Assembly: GCF_949628215.1 (NCBI RefSeq)
Contig: NC_134281.1
Location: 38,424,512 to 38,488,511, forward strand
Source of the DNA: Phalacrocorax aristotelis
Taxonomy: Eukaryota; Chordata; Aves; Suliformes; Phalacrocoracidae
DNA length: 64,000 bases
Direction of reading: 5' to 3'
The notes under the pieces were generated by a model that was given only the letters and a program-made list of their open reading frames with translations, ran no database searches and had not been told where the DNA came from. Shown here piece after piece: positions 46,601 to 59,648 of the stretch. Within the stretch, counting starts at the first letter, position 1. Every line of letters begins with the position of its first letter. The translations under genes and the position numbers were made by a program.

Positions 46601-47230
46601 ACATAAATGTGTAACAGTCATCCTATGGAGACAAAAAAGCACAGATTGAAGAATGACAAATAACAGGGCTGAACAGCAGGTCTCGGCATTATTTATACCT
46701 ATCTTCTGGCATAAAGTCCCTAGTCTGTGAGGCAGTAAAAGGCTTTAGGCTATAGCCCAATCTGGGAATAATAAGGTCCCATGGATCAGTCCGAAGACAT
46801 GAGGTAAACAAGGAGGGGACCAAGTCTGTGTAAATCCAAAACTGACCTTACTCTAAGCCTTAACAGTCCACCTCTCAATACTTACCATGTCAAAACTTTG
46901 TTCTACTTACAGGTTTCTCAGGCTGCTCTCTTATTTATATTCTTCTGAGAAACCCAGTTCAGACAAAATGACTGAGCTTCTAGTTCAACTCCAGCTAAAT
47001 CAGCCTTTGCTGGTACCAGCATGTCAATTAAAAATACCCCCCAAATCCAAACCTAAAAAGTAGAAATGACTCGTCTGAAAAAAGCTTCCACTCCATCCCC
47101 TCATATAAGCCCAGCCAAACACCCACCTGCCTAAAATGAGATGAAGACATTCTCAGAACATGGCTTGGCTCCTCCGATCAGTCAGAGAATGGCACTGTAC
47201 CAACACCGGGTATTTTATGGATTTTTCTCA
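37700..47230. other. Intergenic DNA, DDX59-CAMSAP2 gap, left half
   Basis: About 9.5 kb of AT-rich DNA. Open frames are at most about 90 codons, with no family motif, codon bias or splice pattern that would make an exon. No repeat family recognised with confidence. Confidence 0.6.
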
Positions 47231-48247
47231 TTGCGTTGGGTTTGCGTGGCAAGGTTTTGGTGATGGTGGGGGCTACAGAGGTGGCTTCTGTGAGAAGCTG
47301 TCAGCAGCTTTCCCTACAGAGTCCTACAGAGTCAATGCCAGCTGGCTCCAAGACAGACCTGCCGCTGGCCAAGGCCAAGCCAATGGGTGATGGTGGTAAT
47401 GCCTCTGGGATAGCAGGTTTAAGAAGGGGAAACAAAAAAATGCGCAACTGCTGCTGGAGAGAGGAGTGAGAATATGAGAGGAACAACCCTGCAGACACCA
47501 AAGTCAGTGAAGAAGGAGGGGGAGAAGGTACTCCAGGTGCCAGAGCAGAGATTCCCCTGCGGCCCGTGGTGAAGACTGGTGAGGCAGGCTGTCCCCCTGC
47601 AGCCCATGGAGGTTAACGGTGCAGCAGATATCCACCTGCAGCCAGTGGAGGACCCCATGCCGGAGCAGGTGAACGTGCCTGAAAGAGGCTGTGACCCCGT
47701 GGGAAGTCCATGCAGGAGCAGGTTTGCTGGCAGGACTTGTGACCCCATGGGGGACCCTCGCTGGAGCAGCCTGTTCCTGAAGGACTTGCAGCCTGTGGAA
47801 GGAACCCACACTGGAGCAGTTCATGGAGGACAGTCTCCCATGGGAGGGGCCCCATGCTGGAACAGGGGAAGAGTGTGAGGAGTCCTCCCTGAGGAGGAAG
47901 GAGCAGCAGAAACACCATGTGATGAGCTGTCTACAACCACAATTCCCTGTTCTCCTGCACCGCTGGTAGGGAGGAGGTAGAGAAAATCAGGAGTAAAGTT
48001 AAACCCAGGAAGAATGGAGGGGTGGGGGAAAAATGTTTTTAAGATTTGGTTTTATTTCTTATTACCCTACTCTGATTTGATTGCTACTAAATTAATTCCC
48101 CCAAGTCAAGTCTGTTTTGCCCAGGACAGTAACTGGTGAGCGATCTCCCTGTCCTTAACCACGAGCTTTTTGTTTTATTTTCTCTCCCCTGTCCAGCTAA
48201 GGAGGGGAGTGATAGAGCAGCTTTGGTGGGCACCTGGTATCCAACTC
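47231..48247 (+). mobile_element. About 1-kb LTR-type element with repeated core
   Basis: Starts near TTGGGTTTGCGTGGCAAGG and ends near GGTGGGCACCTGGTATCCAA, a long bird LTR type that I recognise by its repeated phrases (CTGCAGCCCATGGAGG, GACCCCATGCCGGAGCAGG) and its 3' part (TTTGGTTTTATTTCTTATTACC, TAAATTAATTCCCCCAAG). It gives open frames up to 130 codons on both strands that are repeat-derived. Family name not assigned. Confidence 0.75.
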
Positions 48248-48249
48248 AT

Positions 48250-50938
48250 AAATGTTGTTGTTATAAAGCTCTGTAAGGAAGTATACTATTAAATGTGAAA
48301 ATATTAAACTGAAGTACTTCTGTCTTAAGGGATACATCTCGTAACTCAGTATGTGTAATTAAGTATTACTGCATAAAAGAGAGAATGTTTTGTTTTCTCT
48401 TTTAAGCTAGATGTACCAGCAAATACAGCCAAGGTGTGATAAAACTGAGGACTTGAAAGCACTGAATAAGTGAAAATTCTAATAAACACGAATTATATGA
48501 GACTATGGTGTTCAAGATAACCAAAAGAGATGAGAATACATAACTGCTCAAAACACATAAATCTTTTAACACTCTCTTGAGCTTTTGCTTCTGTGAACCA
48601 CTTGCAGTATTTATCAGTTGTTTCAAATACTAAGCAGACAAACCTGTGCTTCTCATGACGTGGTGGCACAAAGTTGTCCATCTGTGGTTTAATTGCACAC
48701 TTCAGGACCACAGACTGCTGAAGTTAAACCAACATATTTGTCCCTCTGGAATTCAGTTAGTTTCCTAAACTTTGGTTGCTGTGAGAACATGCAGACAATG
48801 CATTAGCTTAGCTTGATAACGCACAATAGCTATTAAAAAAGAAAGCAAGCCTCAGAAGTGCAACATATCTCTCACTACCACTCTTGAATGATTGCTCCCT
48901 GTGCTCTTTATTAGAAGGAGTCAAAGATCCCAGTAACCTTACAGCTGGTGACTCTGTAATAACAGAGGGTAACAAGACAGACATAATGAATGCCTCCCTG
49001 TTAAGCAGTTTTGTTTGTGTTGTTCCAAGCGAGATCTGCCAAGAACTTTCTATGCAAACCTTATTTTTCTGGGATTTGTAACTTGGCTGCAAAAAAATCC
49101 AGCATGATAATGCCCAGTTCAAAAGAATTCAGATCACAAGTTTTAAAATATATTCCCAAGTTTTAGAATAGATTAAATTTACACTAAATAAGATAAACAA
49201 TTTAGTGCTTCATGTATTTTTTAGTTCCTTTATTGAAAAAATCCTCTGGTTAGCAAGTTTGCACCCCAGATCATTATATGTTTTCTAACTTTCTGGTATT
49301 AAATAAGTCTGAAGTATTGCAGTGTGAAAGGAAACTTTTGTGCTGTATGTTCAAGACTCCACTGACATGTATTTTCTTTTTAAGGAAGACTGTATGAAAT
49401 GCATATGAAGCACTCATGGGATTCTATCTGCTCAACAATTCAGTGGATTAAATCTGCTAATTCTTAATACAACTCAGCTGACTTGGATATAAGGCCAGGT
49501 TGTGAAAAAAATTGGCTAAGTTTAACACACCATTCTTACGAAACATAAGCCTAGAATTTCCATGTTAAATTATGTGGGCTTGGTTTTTTGTTTTTTTGTT
49601 TTAACCCAATGATTAAAAGCTTTGAGCTGTGCAAAAGTCCAGTTTCAGTGTTTCTGTTTTCTTTTTTGGCACATGACCCACTAGACAAGGTCATTTTGTA
49701 CAGTTCCTTGCCAAAGCAATATTGTTTCCTGGGGCATCTAGCAAGATATATAGAAATTAGATTTCAGGCACAACACAGATTGGAGCCCAAACTAAGGAAG
49801 CTCTCTTTCAGACAATAGCCAGGTGTCAAGAAGTAAGAAGGCTATGACAGTTGACTGAGCTATGAAAAAGCAGTGGCTTAGGCTTATGCCTAAGAGGAAG
49901 AAACCTCCCAGCAATTCAAAACTAGGAGACAATGAAAACTTACCTATAAATTATAAAATTGTTCTGAATATATCTGGTGAGGTAATTTCAAAGCAAACAC
50001 TGGAAGGAACAGCACCAGAAAATACCATGAGACAAGGTAGCTTAGAAATGTTTCTGCTAATTTTCTTGACTAACTTGGGTTTTCTCCCAGAATTTGACTA
50101 GAGCATGTTATCCCCCAGAATCTCTCTATCTACCTTACAGTTCAATGCAAATTAAAGCTAAGTAATCCTACGAAACAACAGTTCCTCTGAGATTACTTGC
50201 AATTTAGCCAAACATGCTGGGTATATAAGGACCTCACCATTCTTGAGGAGTTTGTATGAACTGGAGTAAGTCATGGCTCTCAGATTCTCATTCTGCTCAG
50301 CTCCAGAATAAACTAAAGCTGCAGGGGAACAGCTTCCCTTGACATTACTGATGTAAATACTTGAAAATAGAGCACTATACAACCCGAACAAGGAAAAAAC
50401 ATGGCCAGCCAGACAAGAGACAAGTAAGAACAAAGAGCTCCTACCAGATCAGTGGAACTTGGAGCAAAAAGGCAAGGTAGCGAAAAGGCTTCTGTATTAC
50501 TAACACTGTCTGCTCTGCAAGAAGCCACAAAGGTAGTCAGTGGTTACAAGAGGGTGTTGGCCCTGGGAAACATGGCAAGTCTTCCTTCAGTGATTACAGA
50601 GACAGCAGAAGCTCAGACGCAGAGCATCTCCATGCAGATGGCTGTTAATCTTCTGTTGATACAAAGGAAACCTGCTCCCTGGCAGCAGTGAGGATACTTC
50701 TGTGGGACTGGGCTCTCTTAAGGACTGGAATGAGAGCAACATAATAATATCAAAGCTGTATTTGTTACTGCTTGCCTAGTCTTACAATATCCAAAACTTC
50801 ATCATTCTGACTCTGAATAGTTCATCACTTTGTTCTGCTTTTCCAGTGTGACATCCTGACCTCTGACTAGAATTTCTGTGACCTGCTACAACATAAGTAG
50901 TATTTATAATTCTTATTTTTCATCTGTTTGTGTCTAGG
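48250..50938. other. Intergenic DNA between the two LTRs
   Basis: AT-rich, no gene recognised; short open frames only. Confidence 0.6.
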
Positions 50939-51505
50939 TATCCTGGTTTCAGCTGGGATAGAGTTAATTTTCTTCCTAGTAGCTTGTGTAGTGCTGTGTT
51001 TTGGATTTAGGATGAGAATAATGTTGATAACACATGGATGTTTTAGTTGTTGCTAAGCAGTGCTTATACCACATCAAGGACCTTTCAGCTTCCCATGCTC
51101 TACCAGGTGCACAAGAAGCTGGGAGGGGGCACAGCCAATACAGCTCACTCAAACTGGCCAAAGGGATATTCCATATCATATGATGTCATGCTCAGCATAT
51201 AGACTGTGGGGAGTTGGCTGGGGGATAGCAATTGTTGCTCAGGGCTGGGCTGGGCATTGGTCAGCAGGTGGTGAGCAGTTGCATCACTTGTTTTTCCTGG
51301 GTTTTCTTCCTCTCCTTTTTGTTGCTTTCATTTTCACTAAAATTTTTTATTATTATTTTATTTCAGTTATTAAACTGTTCTTATCTCAACCCATGAGTTT
51401 TCTTACTTTTGCTTTCCCAATTCTCTCTCCCATCCCACCTGGGCAGGGGAGGGTGAGTGAGCAGCTGTGTGGTGCTTGGTTGCCAACTGGGATTAAACAA
51501 CGACA
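50939..51505 (+). mobile_element. Solo LTR, same family as the one at 6.3 kb
   Basis: About 565 bp starting TATCCTGGTTTCAGCTGGGA and ending GGGATTAAACAACGACA. It is longer and better preserved in the middle than the copy at 6308, which lacks part of the stretch after the GATAACACATGG block. It stands alone in the DDX59-CAMSAP2 gap, with no retroviral coding sequence nearby. Confidence 0.82.
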
Positions 51506-54500
51506 GCGTCCGACCTCCTTCTCTTCACTCGAAGTCAAATAGTATTCCTAATTATCCCAGCACAATATCACTTAAGGCCTTGGTGGTAAAAGAGGATAAA
51601 ACATGGCAGTGTGCCCTCTAACTTGGATACGTTTTCTTACTGAGCCAGTCTTTGCTTCCCTGTCTCTTTTGGTGACCATGACTTACTGCTTTTCCCACTT
51701 CTTCCCACCAGCTGGGACAGAGACTCTCAAGCACCCAGTTTCAACAATTGCCCTGTGCATAGTGAAATACTCAGCTGAACAAGCTGGACCTACATCAGCA
51801 CAGGGTTCGTTGCAGTGAAATCTGTTCTGTTACTCCACATTCTCTAATCAGGCAGTTGCTTCCTTTCTGTGAAGAACAAATAGAGGAGGAAGGAGCTTGA
51901 CACAGAGAAGACTTGCTGGACCAAAGAGAAACTGATAGGTATACACCCCAGCAAGTCCCTTTTCTTGTACAAAATCTCCAGCAGTTACTTCTGTTGTTTT
52001 GTATAATGATTACCTTGAATCAACATGCTGCCTACTAGCATACTCTTCCCCAAGCTGATTATTCCCTCATTTAGTCAATTATCACCTGTAAGGACTGTAC
52101 TGTGGCTGTTAAGAGAAACACTGAATCACGGGGGATTATGAAGTACTGTGCAGAAGTGGGAGTCCCAGGTGTACTGCCTGCCTCAGACTGCTTCCAAGGC
52201 AGCAGCCATCACAACTAGGGTTCAAACATTCCCAGAACAGCAACACAAGGAGAGGGCTCTGTTTCTGACACCCGTGATGGTGATGGACATTTCTATTCTT
52301 TGTGCCAAGAAGTAGAACCATGGCTGCTCCCTGCCCAGGTGAGACAGCCAAGAAAACACCCTATACTTTAAGAGTATACTACGTAGCAAGAATACCATAT
52401 GAGAGCAGAATAACCATAGAGATGTATAAGGCTTTTGAAGGTAATTTCTCTTTTGAGACTTTCTAGAAGAAAGAAATTATCCAGGTTGTTCCTTCAAAAA
52501 CAAATACTCCGCATGACACCCTTAATCCAGAAACACAATTATATACACGCTTAAATTTAATCATGGCTGTAGCACCAGTGATTTCAAATGGGAACTACAC
52601 ATAGGATTAACCTAAAGTTTAAGAAAATCTTTGCTGTAGCCAAGTTTTTATTGCTAAATGTACATATACATTTAGTTTAAAGCAACTATTAAAATAATTG
52701 TTGCTCTTTCCATGTTTCTAATATATATTGAAATAGGGGAGTATTTAAATCAAATTGTTCTACATGAGGCTTAGACATCCTATACATTTTTGTATACTGG
52801 AAATGTTTTCAGATTAACTCTAAGGCATACGTCTTCTGAAGCTACTCAGAAATATTATGAACATATATTTAATTCTCCTTTGGCATAACTTAGTAACAAA
52901 GTTCTACATGCTCAGGTTGTGATGACTTTACCACACATGCATAATCAAAATCTCCAACACCATCGACGGTTACTATGTATAAACGAAGGATTAAAATAAA
53001 AATCTTTGATACACACTTTCCACAGCCACTTTTTAAACAGTGTACTAGCTATTTACACCTGCTCCTTAAATTAATCATAAAAAATTCCTTGAAACCATGC
53101 AAATTCCTTAGTTACTAGAAACAGAGAAACTGGCTAAAAAATTGAGTGAAAAATTGGACGGTGATGTTTCAAAGAGATATATATATAGAAAAAAACCCTC
53201 TTCATTGGGTAGTCTCCTATGCTATTCCCTTGCTTTCCTCTCCTCATCCATCTTCACTACCATCCCTTCAAAAAATAATTCTGCTGTGATTAAACGACAC
53301 CAGAATTTTACTGTTCTAACAGAGAATTCCCTCCTATTTACTGCTGGTCTCATTCAAACACACATGGGCTTCAGTGGAAACTGAAAGCAGAGCCAAAAGA
53401 TGGGAAACTGAAGTCTATTCATGCTCTGCTAATAAATCATGTGTATGCTCAAAACAAATGAGCTTTTATGAACATTCAGATCTTTCTTCACATGTAGAAG
53501 CAGAATCAAAAAAAAAAAAATCAGCCAGTCACTTCAATAGAGCATAGTTCAATTGGAAAAAGTGCACAATTTAGTATTCACTCTCATTTAGACTTAGTGA
53601 AAAAGTCTTGCTGACTGATTTAAACTGCTTATACCTGAATGCACAATTTGAACACCGGAGTCATGCCCATTTTCCTCTGAACTGGAGTGCAAATAAAGCA
53701 TTATCTAACAGGTACCATAATGGTAATAATATTGCGTTTTATTTTTGTACAGAATTGTTTTAATGTTAATTTCCCTCCATACACTTATTTTACAGTGCAA
53801 CTAAGCTAGCTCTAGTATTTAAAGGTTACATTCATAAAATCATGCTTAGGATTTTCCTTAGAAAATACATCAGGGACTACATGGCCATAAAAGAAATAGT
53901 ACACAGATTTCACTCACTGAAAGAGAGTAGGATCTATTCCATATGCTTTGAAGTTTATAATTAAAAATATCTGTCAGAGCAGGGTATTCACTCTCTTCAC
54001 AACGTGACAACAGTGGAATGTCAAGAAGGAGAAAGCACTGGAGTTAGGGAGCATTGCACAGCACACCTGGGAGGAAAAATCACCTAAAACCCCCTAGCAT
54101 GAGTGCAATTCCAGAAGATGGGCACAACACGAAATCAGCTACTGTGAAAACCAGATTAAAAAATTAAATAATTTAAAGAAAATGTCAGAAGACACCAAAA
54201 TAACCATAGAAAAAGACAAACAAACCAAGTAGCCAGGAGTGTTGAGGGAGCTGAGAGGTTTCGTCTCTCTCAGTCTGCAGGAAAGGGACAGACCTGTTAC
54301 CTGGTTGGTGTCTCAGCAGAATTGGGCAGGGAAAGATGTAGATATTTCTTTCATCCTTCATGGAGCTACATTAGGTCAATGCCAAGTTCAGGACATGAAA
54401 CCAGCAGCATCCAAGTATTAAGAGAAGCAACTGTAAGGTACCATATTTGATTATCACTGGGCAGCTCTTTGGTTGTGCAGATTTCAGTAGTAAACGAGCT

Positions 54501-57500
54501 AAAGTAGCCATTACGCTACCTTTTTCTTTTCTTTCTTTTAACCATAACAAAAAAAAAAATCACAGACAATCCAAGTAAAATGTCATACAAACCTTTATTT
54601 TCACTTTGACTCATGACTCTACTAGAATCTGTAAAGTTGGTAAACTGTTTTCTTCCCTTTCAAACGCCTCAGCACTTTCTGATTACAAATTAATAAAAGA
54701 ATTTGACCGACAATAATTATGTAACTGTTCTTGTATTTCTGTATCATCCTGAAACAGGAAGAACATACTCCCCTCCAAAATTATGCTGAGAAAACTCCTA
54801 GCCTGCAGAAACCACATACATGCATTTCAGTAATAATGCCAAAGAAGTTTAATAATTCAGACAATCACTCACTTGATAATACCTGTTTAAAAATATAATT
54901 TCTTAAGCCTATAAATAATGGTAAAACCAGTAAAACTGTAAAATAATTATATTTAATAAAGTATCATAAGTTTAAGAGGCTGGAGTATCAGTAATTCCAT
55001 TTCACAAATCATCCTTAGGCTGTAATAACCTTGCAGAATCATTTATAGGTTACCTGTTCAACCTCACATAACCAACAAAAAACACGCTGAAGTCAACAAG
55101 CCCGTTCCTTAAGGATGACACTGGGACATGACCAGTTCTTGGTCTGTATGTTGACAGCCTGACAGCACTACATCAAGTTGTGCACGCTGCCTCTTTGCCA
55201 GAGGTTACAGGCCACACGGCACACCCCTCCGCTCAGCCGCTACCATTTCTATCATGACGGATACCCTCTAAGCTAAGGCAGATGGGATCATCTTAAATAG
55301 GGAAATTTGACAGCAGCAATTATAGATAATATCTCCATGGTGTTATTCCTAGCCTTTTTCCAGCATCAAGACTGAAGCATTACATGGCAGAATAGTTGCT
55401 GTGAACTGCTGTTTGTGGACTTGCCCTAATGCAACCAGCTAGACTGAAATGGGAATGTTTTTACTACCCTTTGTAGGTAGCCTGATAAGCTGTCTGTTCA
55501 CTAGCGCTAAGCCTGGCTACAGACAGTGCCACACCAAAAGCAGTAACGGTATTTACCTTTATCATCAAGTATTGTGAAGGAAGAAATCATGCACGAAATC
55601 TTATTCCAGCTTGAACACTCTATAATCTATTGCTAGCCTGAATTTAGTTGAAGGGCATCTACTCTATACGTAACCTCTTCAGAAGCCAAGTGAATCTTAA
55701 AGCAAGCGAAAAAACCAGAGGTATAAAATTGTTAGTCAAGGCTTATTCCACTATCTCCCAAGGTTAAGACTATTAGCAACAACTGTCATCCACACCATTA
55801 TTCATAGCTTCATGGTCATATTTGTTCCTGTTGCCTGACAGTGACTACAGGCTTGGTACACCCATTTTGTAAATGGCTAGACACATGACAGTGAAGAATC
55901 AGGCCTATGATGTAATTACAGGATTAAACTAGTCAAATGGGTTTCTAATTTGGGGTAGAGGGAGGGAGGGGAAAGGAAAGGGGAGAGAAGCTTTAAAAAA
56001 AATAATAATCTGTGAGCTGCTTGTTTTAATCCTTAATATGTTGTCTTCCTGCTTGGAATGAACTTTAAAGTATAAAATACTTCACAGCAGAAATATTGTG
56101 TACAGAAGGGATTATCGCTATTTAAAATATTTCACAATAAATAAACAGGAGCAGAGCAGAAAAATGTGGCTCCGCACTCAGTCTTTCTGTTTATCTACTC
56201 TGAACAATCAGAGCAAATTTTAATCATTTTCCATGTTGACATCTTTGACAATGCAATAAGCAAGATCACATTTTGGCACATCTACAGTAGAAGAACTGGT
56301 GGTGATGTCTTCTTTTTCACTTACACATATTAGGTCTTATATTCATGCATTCACTTCTAAGAGCACTTTGATTGCAGTTACCACAACACAGCTTTTTTAG
56401 ATTTTGTTCTGTGACTCTGAACAGGTTTCATCAGCACAAAGGCTGCACCCACAAAAATTTCCGCATTTTAAATTAGACTGGTAGCAATGTTTATATATGT
56501 GCCTATCCATAATTGTATCTATTGCCATTTTTTGAGATGCATTCTCTAAAACAACCTTCACTTTTTTTTTTAAAGTAAGAAGGGACTCACAGTTGTAACA
56601 ATTTTGGAAGACCAGACCACATTTTTATTTGCTTAAGGTAAGTGTCACTAGTCTCAGTGTATAGTACAGTACATACATGTATGTGATGTTTTGCAACTGC
56701 ATAGGAACAAATGATAAATACAGGAATACCTAAAATATAACTGATGTCTCCTTACCTGAATTATGCCACATCTGTATGAAAGCTATTTCTGAAAGTTTCA
56801 TATTATTTTAGAGGGACTAGTGTGTAATCTTTTGACCTCTCAAAGTGGGTCCTTTATCCGTTATACCTAAATAATGGCCTTATATTTTTCCTAAATATGT
56901 TTTCCTGAGGGTTGATCTAATTTTTAGGTATTTTCTTAGTCATACAAGAAATAAATGAGTTAGGATCTGGGACATTTATTTTTTCTAGCTGTAGTCATTT
57001 GAGGTTTTAAAGCTCATGAATTCCATGTGTTTGTTGTTAAATATACAGGAAAAATTAAACTAGTTTTCTAGTAAAAAAAATTAGTTAAAATAATGTTAAA
57101 AGTCTAATATAACTTATTTCCAAAGTATATATTAAAAAATCATTCAGGAAAATGTGCAAATACAGGTTTTACTTTAGTTAGAAAACTAAGCATTTACTCT
57201 ACCTGAATAGAGAACGTTTTCCCAGGTCATACCTGTATGTTAATTTGCTATTATTATTCCTATTTCTGCTGTAGAGGCTCTAGGAATTTCAGTCATAAGT
57301 GTGCTCAAGTAAGGATTTCTAAACTTCCCTCCTCCCCGCCCTTCTGCTGAATACTGCCAACAGCAGCTCCTAGTTTTGCAGCTAGCTACGTACCACTTAC
57401 GAGTGGTATGCATGACAGTTTGGGAATCCCATCCCAGCGAGCATATGGGGAAGCAGTCAGCAATAATCTCTTCAAACGTTGATGTCCACCACCCTTTCAT

Positions 57501-58020
57501 TTACTCATTACTAGTAAATATAGATTCATGTCAGTAAAACTGTAAAGCATGCTATGGCCTCATAAACATGGTATTTGTATGATTGTGCACGTGATATGCT
57601 AGAAGCATACATGGCCAGGTAACAGTGGAAAAAAATCTCTGTCCAGATCAATTCACATTCCACTTTAAACACAAAGAAATCACAGTTTGGATAGAATATT
57701 ATTTGAAACCTTACAGTGTCATGGTAAGACTGTGCCTAAATATTCTTTTCCAGACCCAGTGGGGCCAAAAAAAAACCCAACCCCAAAACCAAACTACCTC
57801 AGACTGCCATCCTCCACTGCAAACATTTGGGAAGACACTAAATTACCATAATGGGGAAACAAGCAAAAAACCCAAAAAACCAAACCACTCAAACAAAAAG
57901 GGCAGGTTAGCTAACAATTATTCTAAGTCAGAAGTGGTCCTTCAGTGACCCAAGAAAGCTCAGCCAGATATAAAATGAACTTCAAACCAAACTATTAATT
58001 TTTGGCCGGATCAGCTTCTT
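51506..58020. other. Intergenic DNA, right half of the gap
   Basis: AT-rich, with A/C-rich tracts at about 57767-57800 and 57858-57902. No coding exon or RNA gene recognised. Confidence 0.6.
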
Positions 58021-58966
58021 GAACCGGCTCACCACACAGCTGCTGGAGCACCCAGGCTGGCCGGGAAGGAGAGCAAACTTCCACATGACACCAACCTAAC
58101 AACTATGAGTCGCCGAACAGCAGGAACGCGCCGCCGGTCACCCAGCGCCCGGGCACGGGGAGGCCGCCGCCGCCGCCGCCGGCGGGGCCCCGCCCCCGGC
58201 CCGCGCCTCACTCAGCCCACTCCGCGTTAATCACCCGGTTACCGGCTCCCCGCGGTGACTAACGCTGCTTTCCTCACAGGCCGCTGCTAAAGCGATTATA
58301 TCCATTTCCAAAAGCAGCCCAGGTACGTGTGAGCGAGGCAGCAGATGGTCTCTGGGGCAAATTGTTATTACAGTTATTACGTGCGCAGGCCCTAAACCAT
58401 TTTAAGACTGTCATTTTTCTACCCGAGTATTCGAGAAGTTATGTATGGACGCAATTTAAAATAGGCGGGACAAACAGACACGCGAGGGGTGAGACGGCCG
58501 CCTCCTCGGCGGCGCTCCCGGCTGCGGCCCCGGCCCACCGGGCTCCCCGCACCCCCTCACACGAGCGGCAGCCCCCGGGCGGGGCGAGCCCCGGCCTTCC
58601 CAGCAGGCGCCGCAGAACAGCCAACAGCTACAGGGGGGAAGGGCCCGCCCGGCCCCGCTGCTGGAAAGCGGTGGCGGCAGCGGGTGGGCCCCGCGGCGGA
58701 GGGACGCCGCCCTTCTCCCCGCGGCTGGGGCACCGCCAGGCGCCCCCTTACCGGGCAGCGCTGCGCTGCGTTCCACCCCTCTCTCCTACTGCCGCTGGGT
58801 TAAGGCTGGGCTCACCCGACCCGGGGCGAGACCCACCCTGACCGCCCTCTCCCGCGGCCGGGGCCCGGCGCCAAGAATGCCCCTGTGGGGAAGGGAGGAA
58901 AGGGGAGGGGGCGGCCCGCGCAGCCCGCCCCGCCCGAGCGGGGTGGTGGCGGCGGCCGTGGCGTTG

Positions 58967-58977
58967 GCGCATGCGCA
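58967..58977. promoter_or_regulatory. NRF1 binding site
   Basis: GCGCATGCGCA is a perfect palindromic-core match to the NRF1 consensus, common about 50-150 bp from CpG-island starts. Confidence 0.65.
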
Positions 58978-59612
58978 GCCGCGTTTCGCCCATCCAGTGC
59001 GGCAGCCGCGGGTGGAAAACCGCAGCGGCAGCTGTTGCGGGGAGCCGGGAGCGCCTCGCCTCGCCGAGGAGCGGCTGGGGCAGCGCCCGGGCGCGGGGCA
59101 GCGGCGGGGCAGCCGGCACAGCTCCCGGCCCGCTGCGGGCTCGCCGGTGAGGCAGGGCGGCGCGGCGGGCTACCCGGCGTTTTGTGGGCCGGTCCCCGGC
59201 GTTTTGACATCTCGGCGCCTCCGCCGGGGGCCGGGAAGAGCCGCGTCTCGGCCTGCTGCAGCTGCGGGGGCCTCGGCGGCGGCTCCCGCCCCGGGGCGGA
59301 GGGCTGGCGGCCGCGGCGGCCCGGGGCGTGCAGCCCTGGCAGGAGAGTCCCCCCAGGGAAGGGGGGGCCGGGCCCGCCGGGGGCCGTTTTCCAGAGAGTG
59401 GGGAGCGGCGGCGTGAGTGAATTGAGACAAAGAGCGAGGAGGAGGAGGAGGAAGAAGAGGACACTCGGGCTCTGCCACATTCCTGTGCAGAGGAAGGCGG
59501 GAGGCGGCGTTAGCCCTTTACGGACAGCTGGGTTCAGCGCTGCCCTCAGCTGCTGTCGGCGTATTTACAGACGTCTCTCTCGGCCGCGGGAGGAGGAGGA
59601 GGAGGAAGAACC

Positions 59613-59620
59613 ATGTAAGT
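59613..59620 (+). promoter_or_regulatory. CAMSAP2: Start-stop element ATGTAA overlapping a GTAAGT donor in the CAMSAP2 leader
   Basis: ATG at 59613 (A at -3) is followed at once by TAA, 30 nt before the CAMSAP2 ATG. The same bases, 59615-59620, are GTAAGT, a perfect 5' splice site. Either reading would matter for expression. Confidence 0.5.
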
Positions 59621-59648
59621 TCCGAATTGCCAGGGGTCCTGTGAGAAG

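Larger units (their letters stand above)
58100..59640. promoter_or_regulatory. CAMSAP2: CpG island and promoter region of CAMSAP2
   Basis: About 1.5 kb of CpG-rich DNA with GC boxes, an NRF1 site and two purine-rich GAG/GGA tracts (59436-59460 and 59589-59609) in the probable 5' UTR. The transcription start is not visible; it is inferred between about 59.0 and 59.4 kb. Open frames of 100-260 codons on both strands look like GC artefacts. Confidence 0.8.

Noticed and set aside
47160-47918. Cluster of ORFs up to 130 codons on both strands
   Set aside because: They come from the repeated core of the LTR at 47.2-48.25 kb, not from a host gene.
51060-51542. 160-codon plus-strand ORF
   Set aside because: Lies almost wholly within the solo LTR at 50939-51505; no gag, pol or env features.
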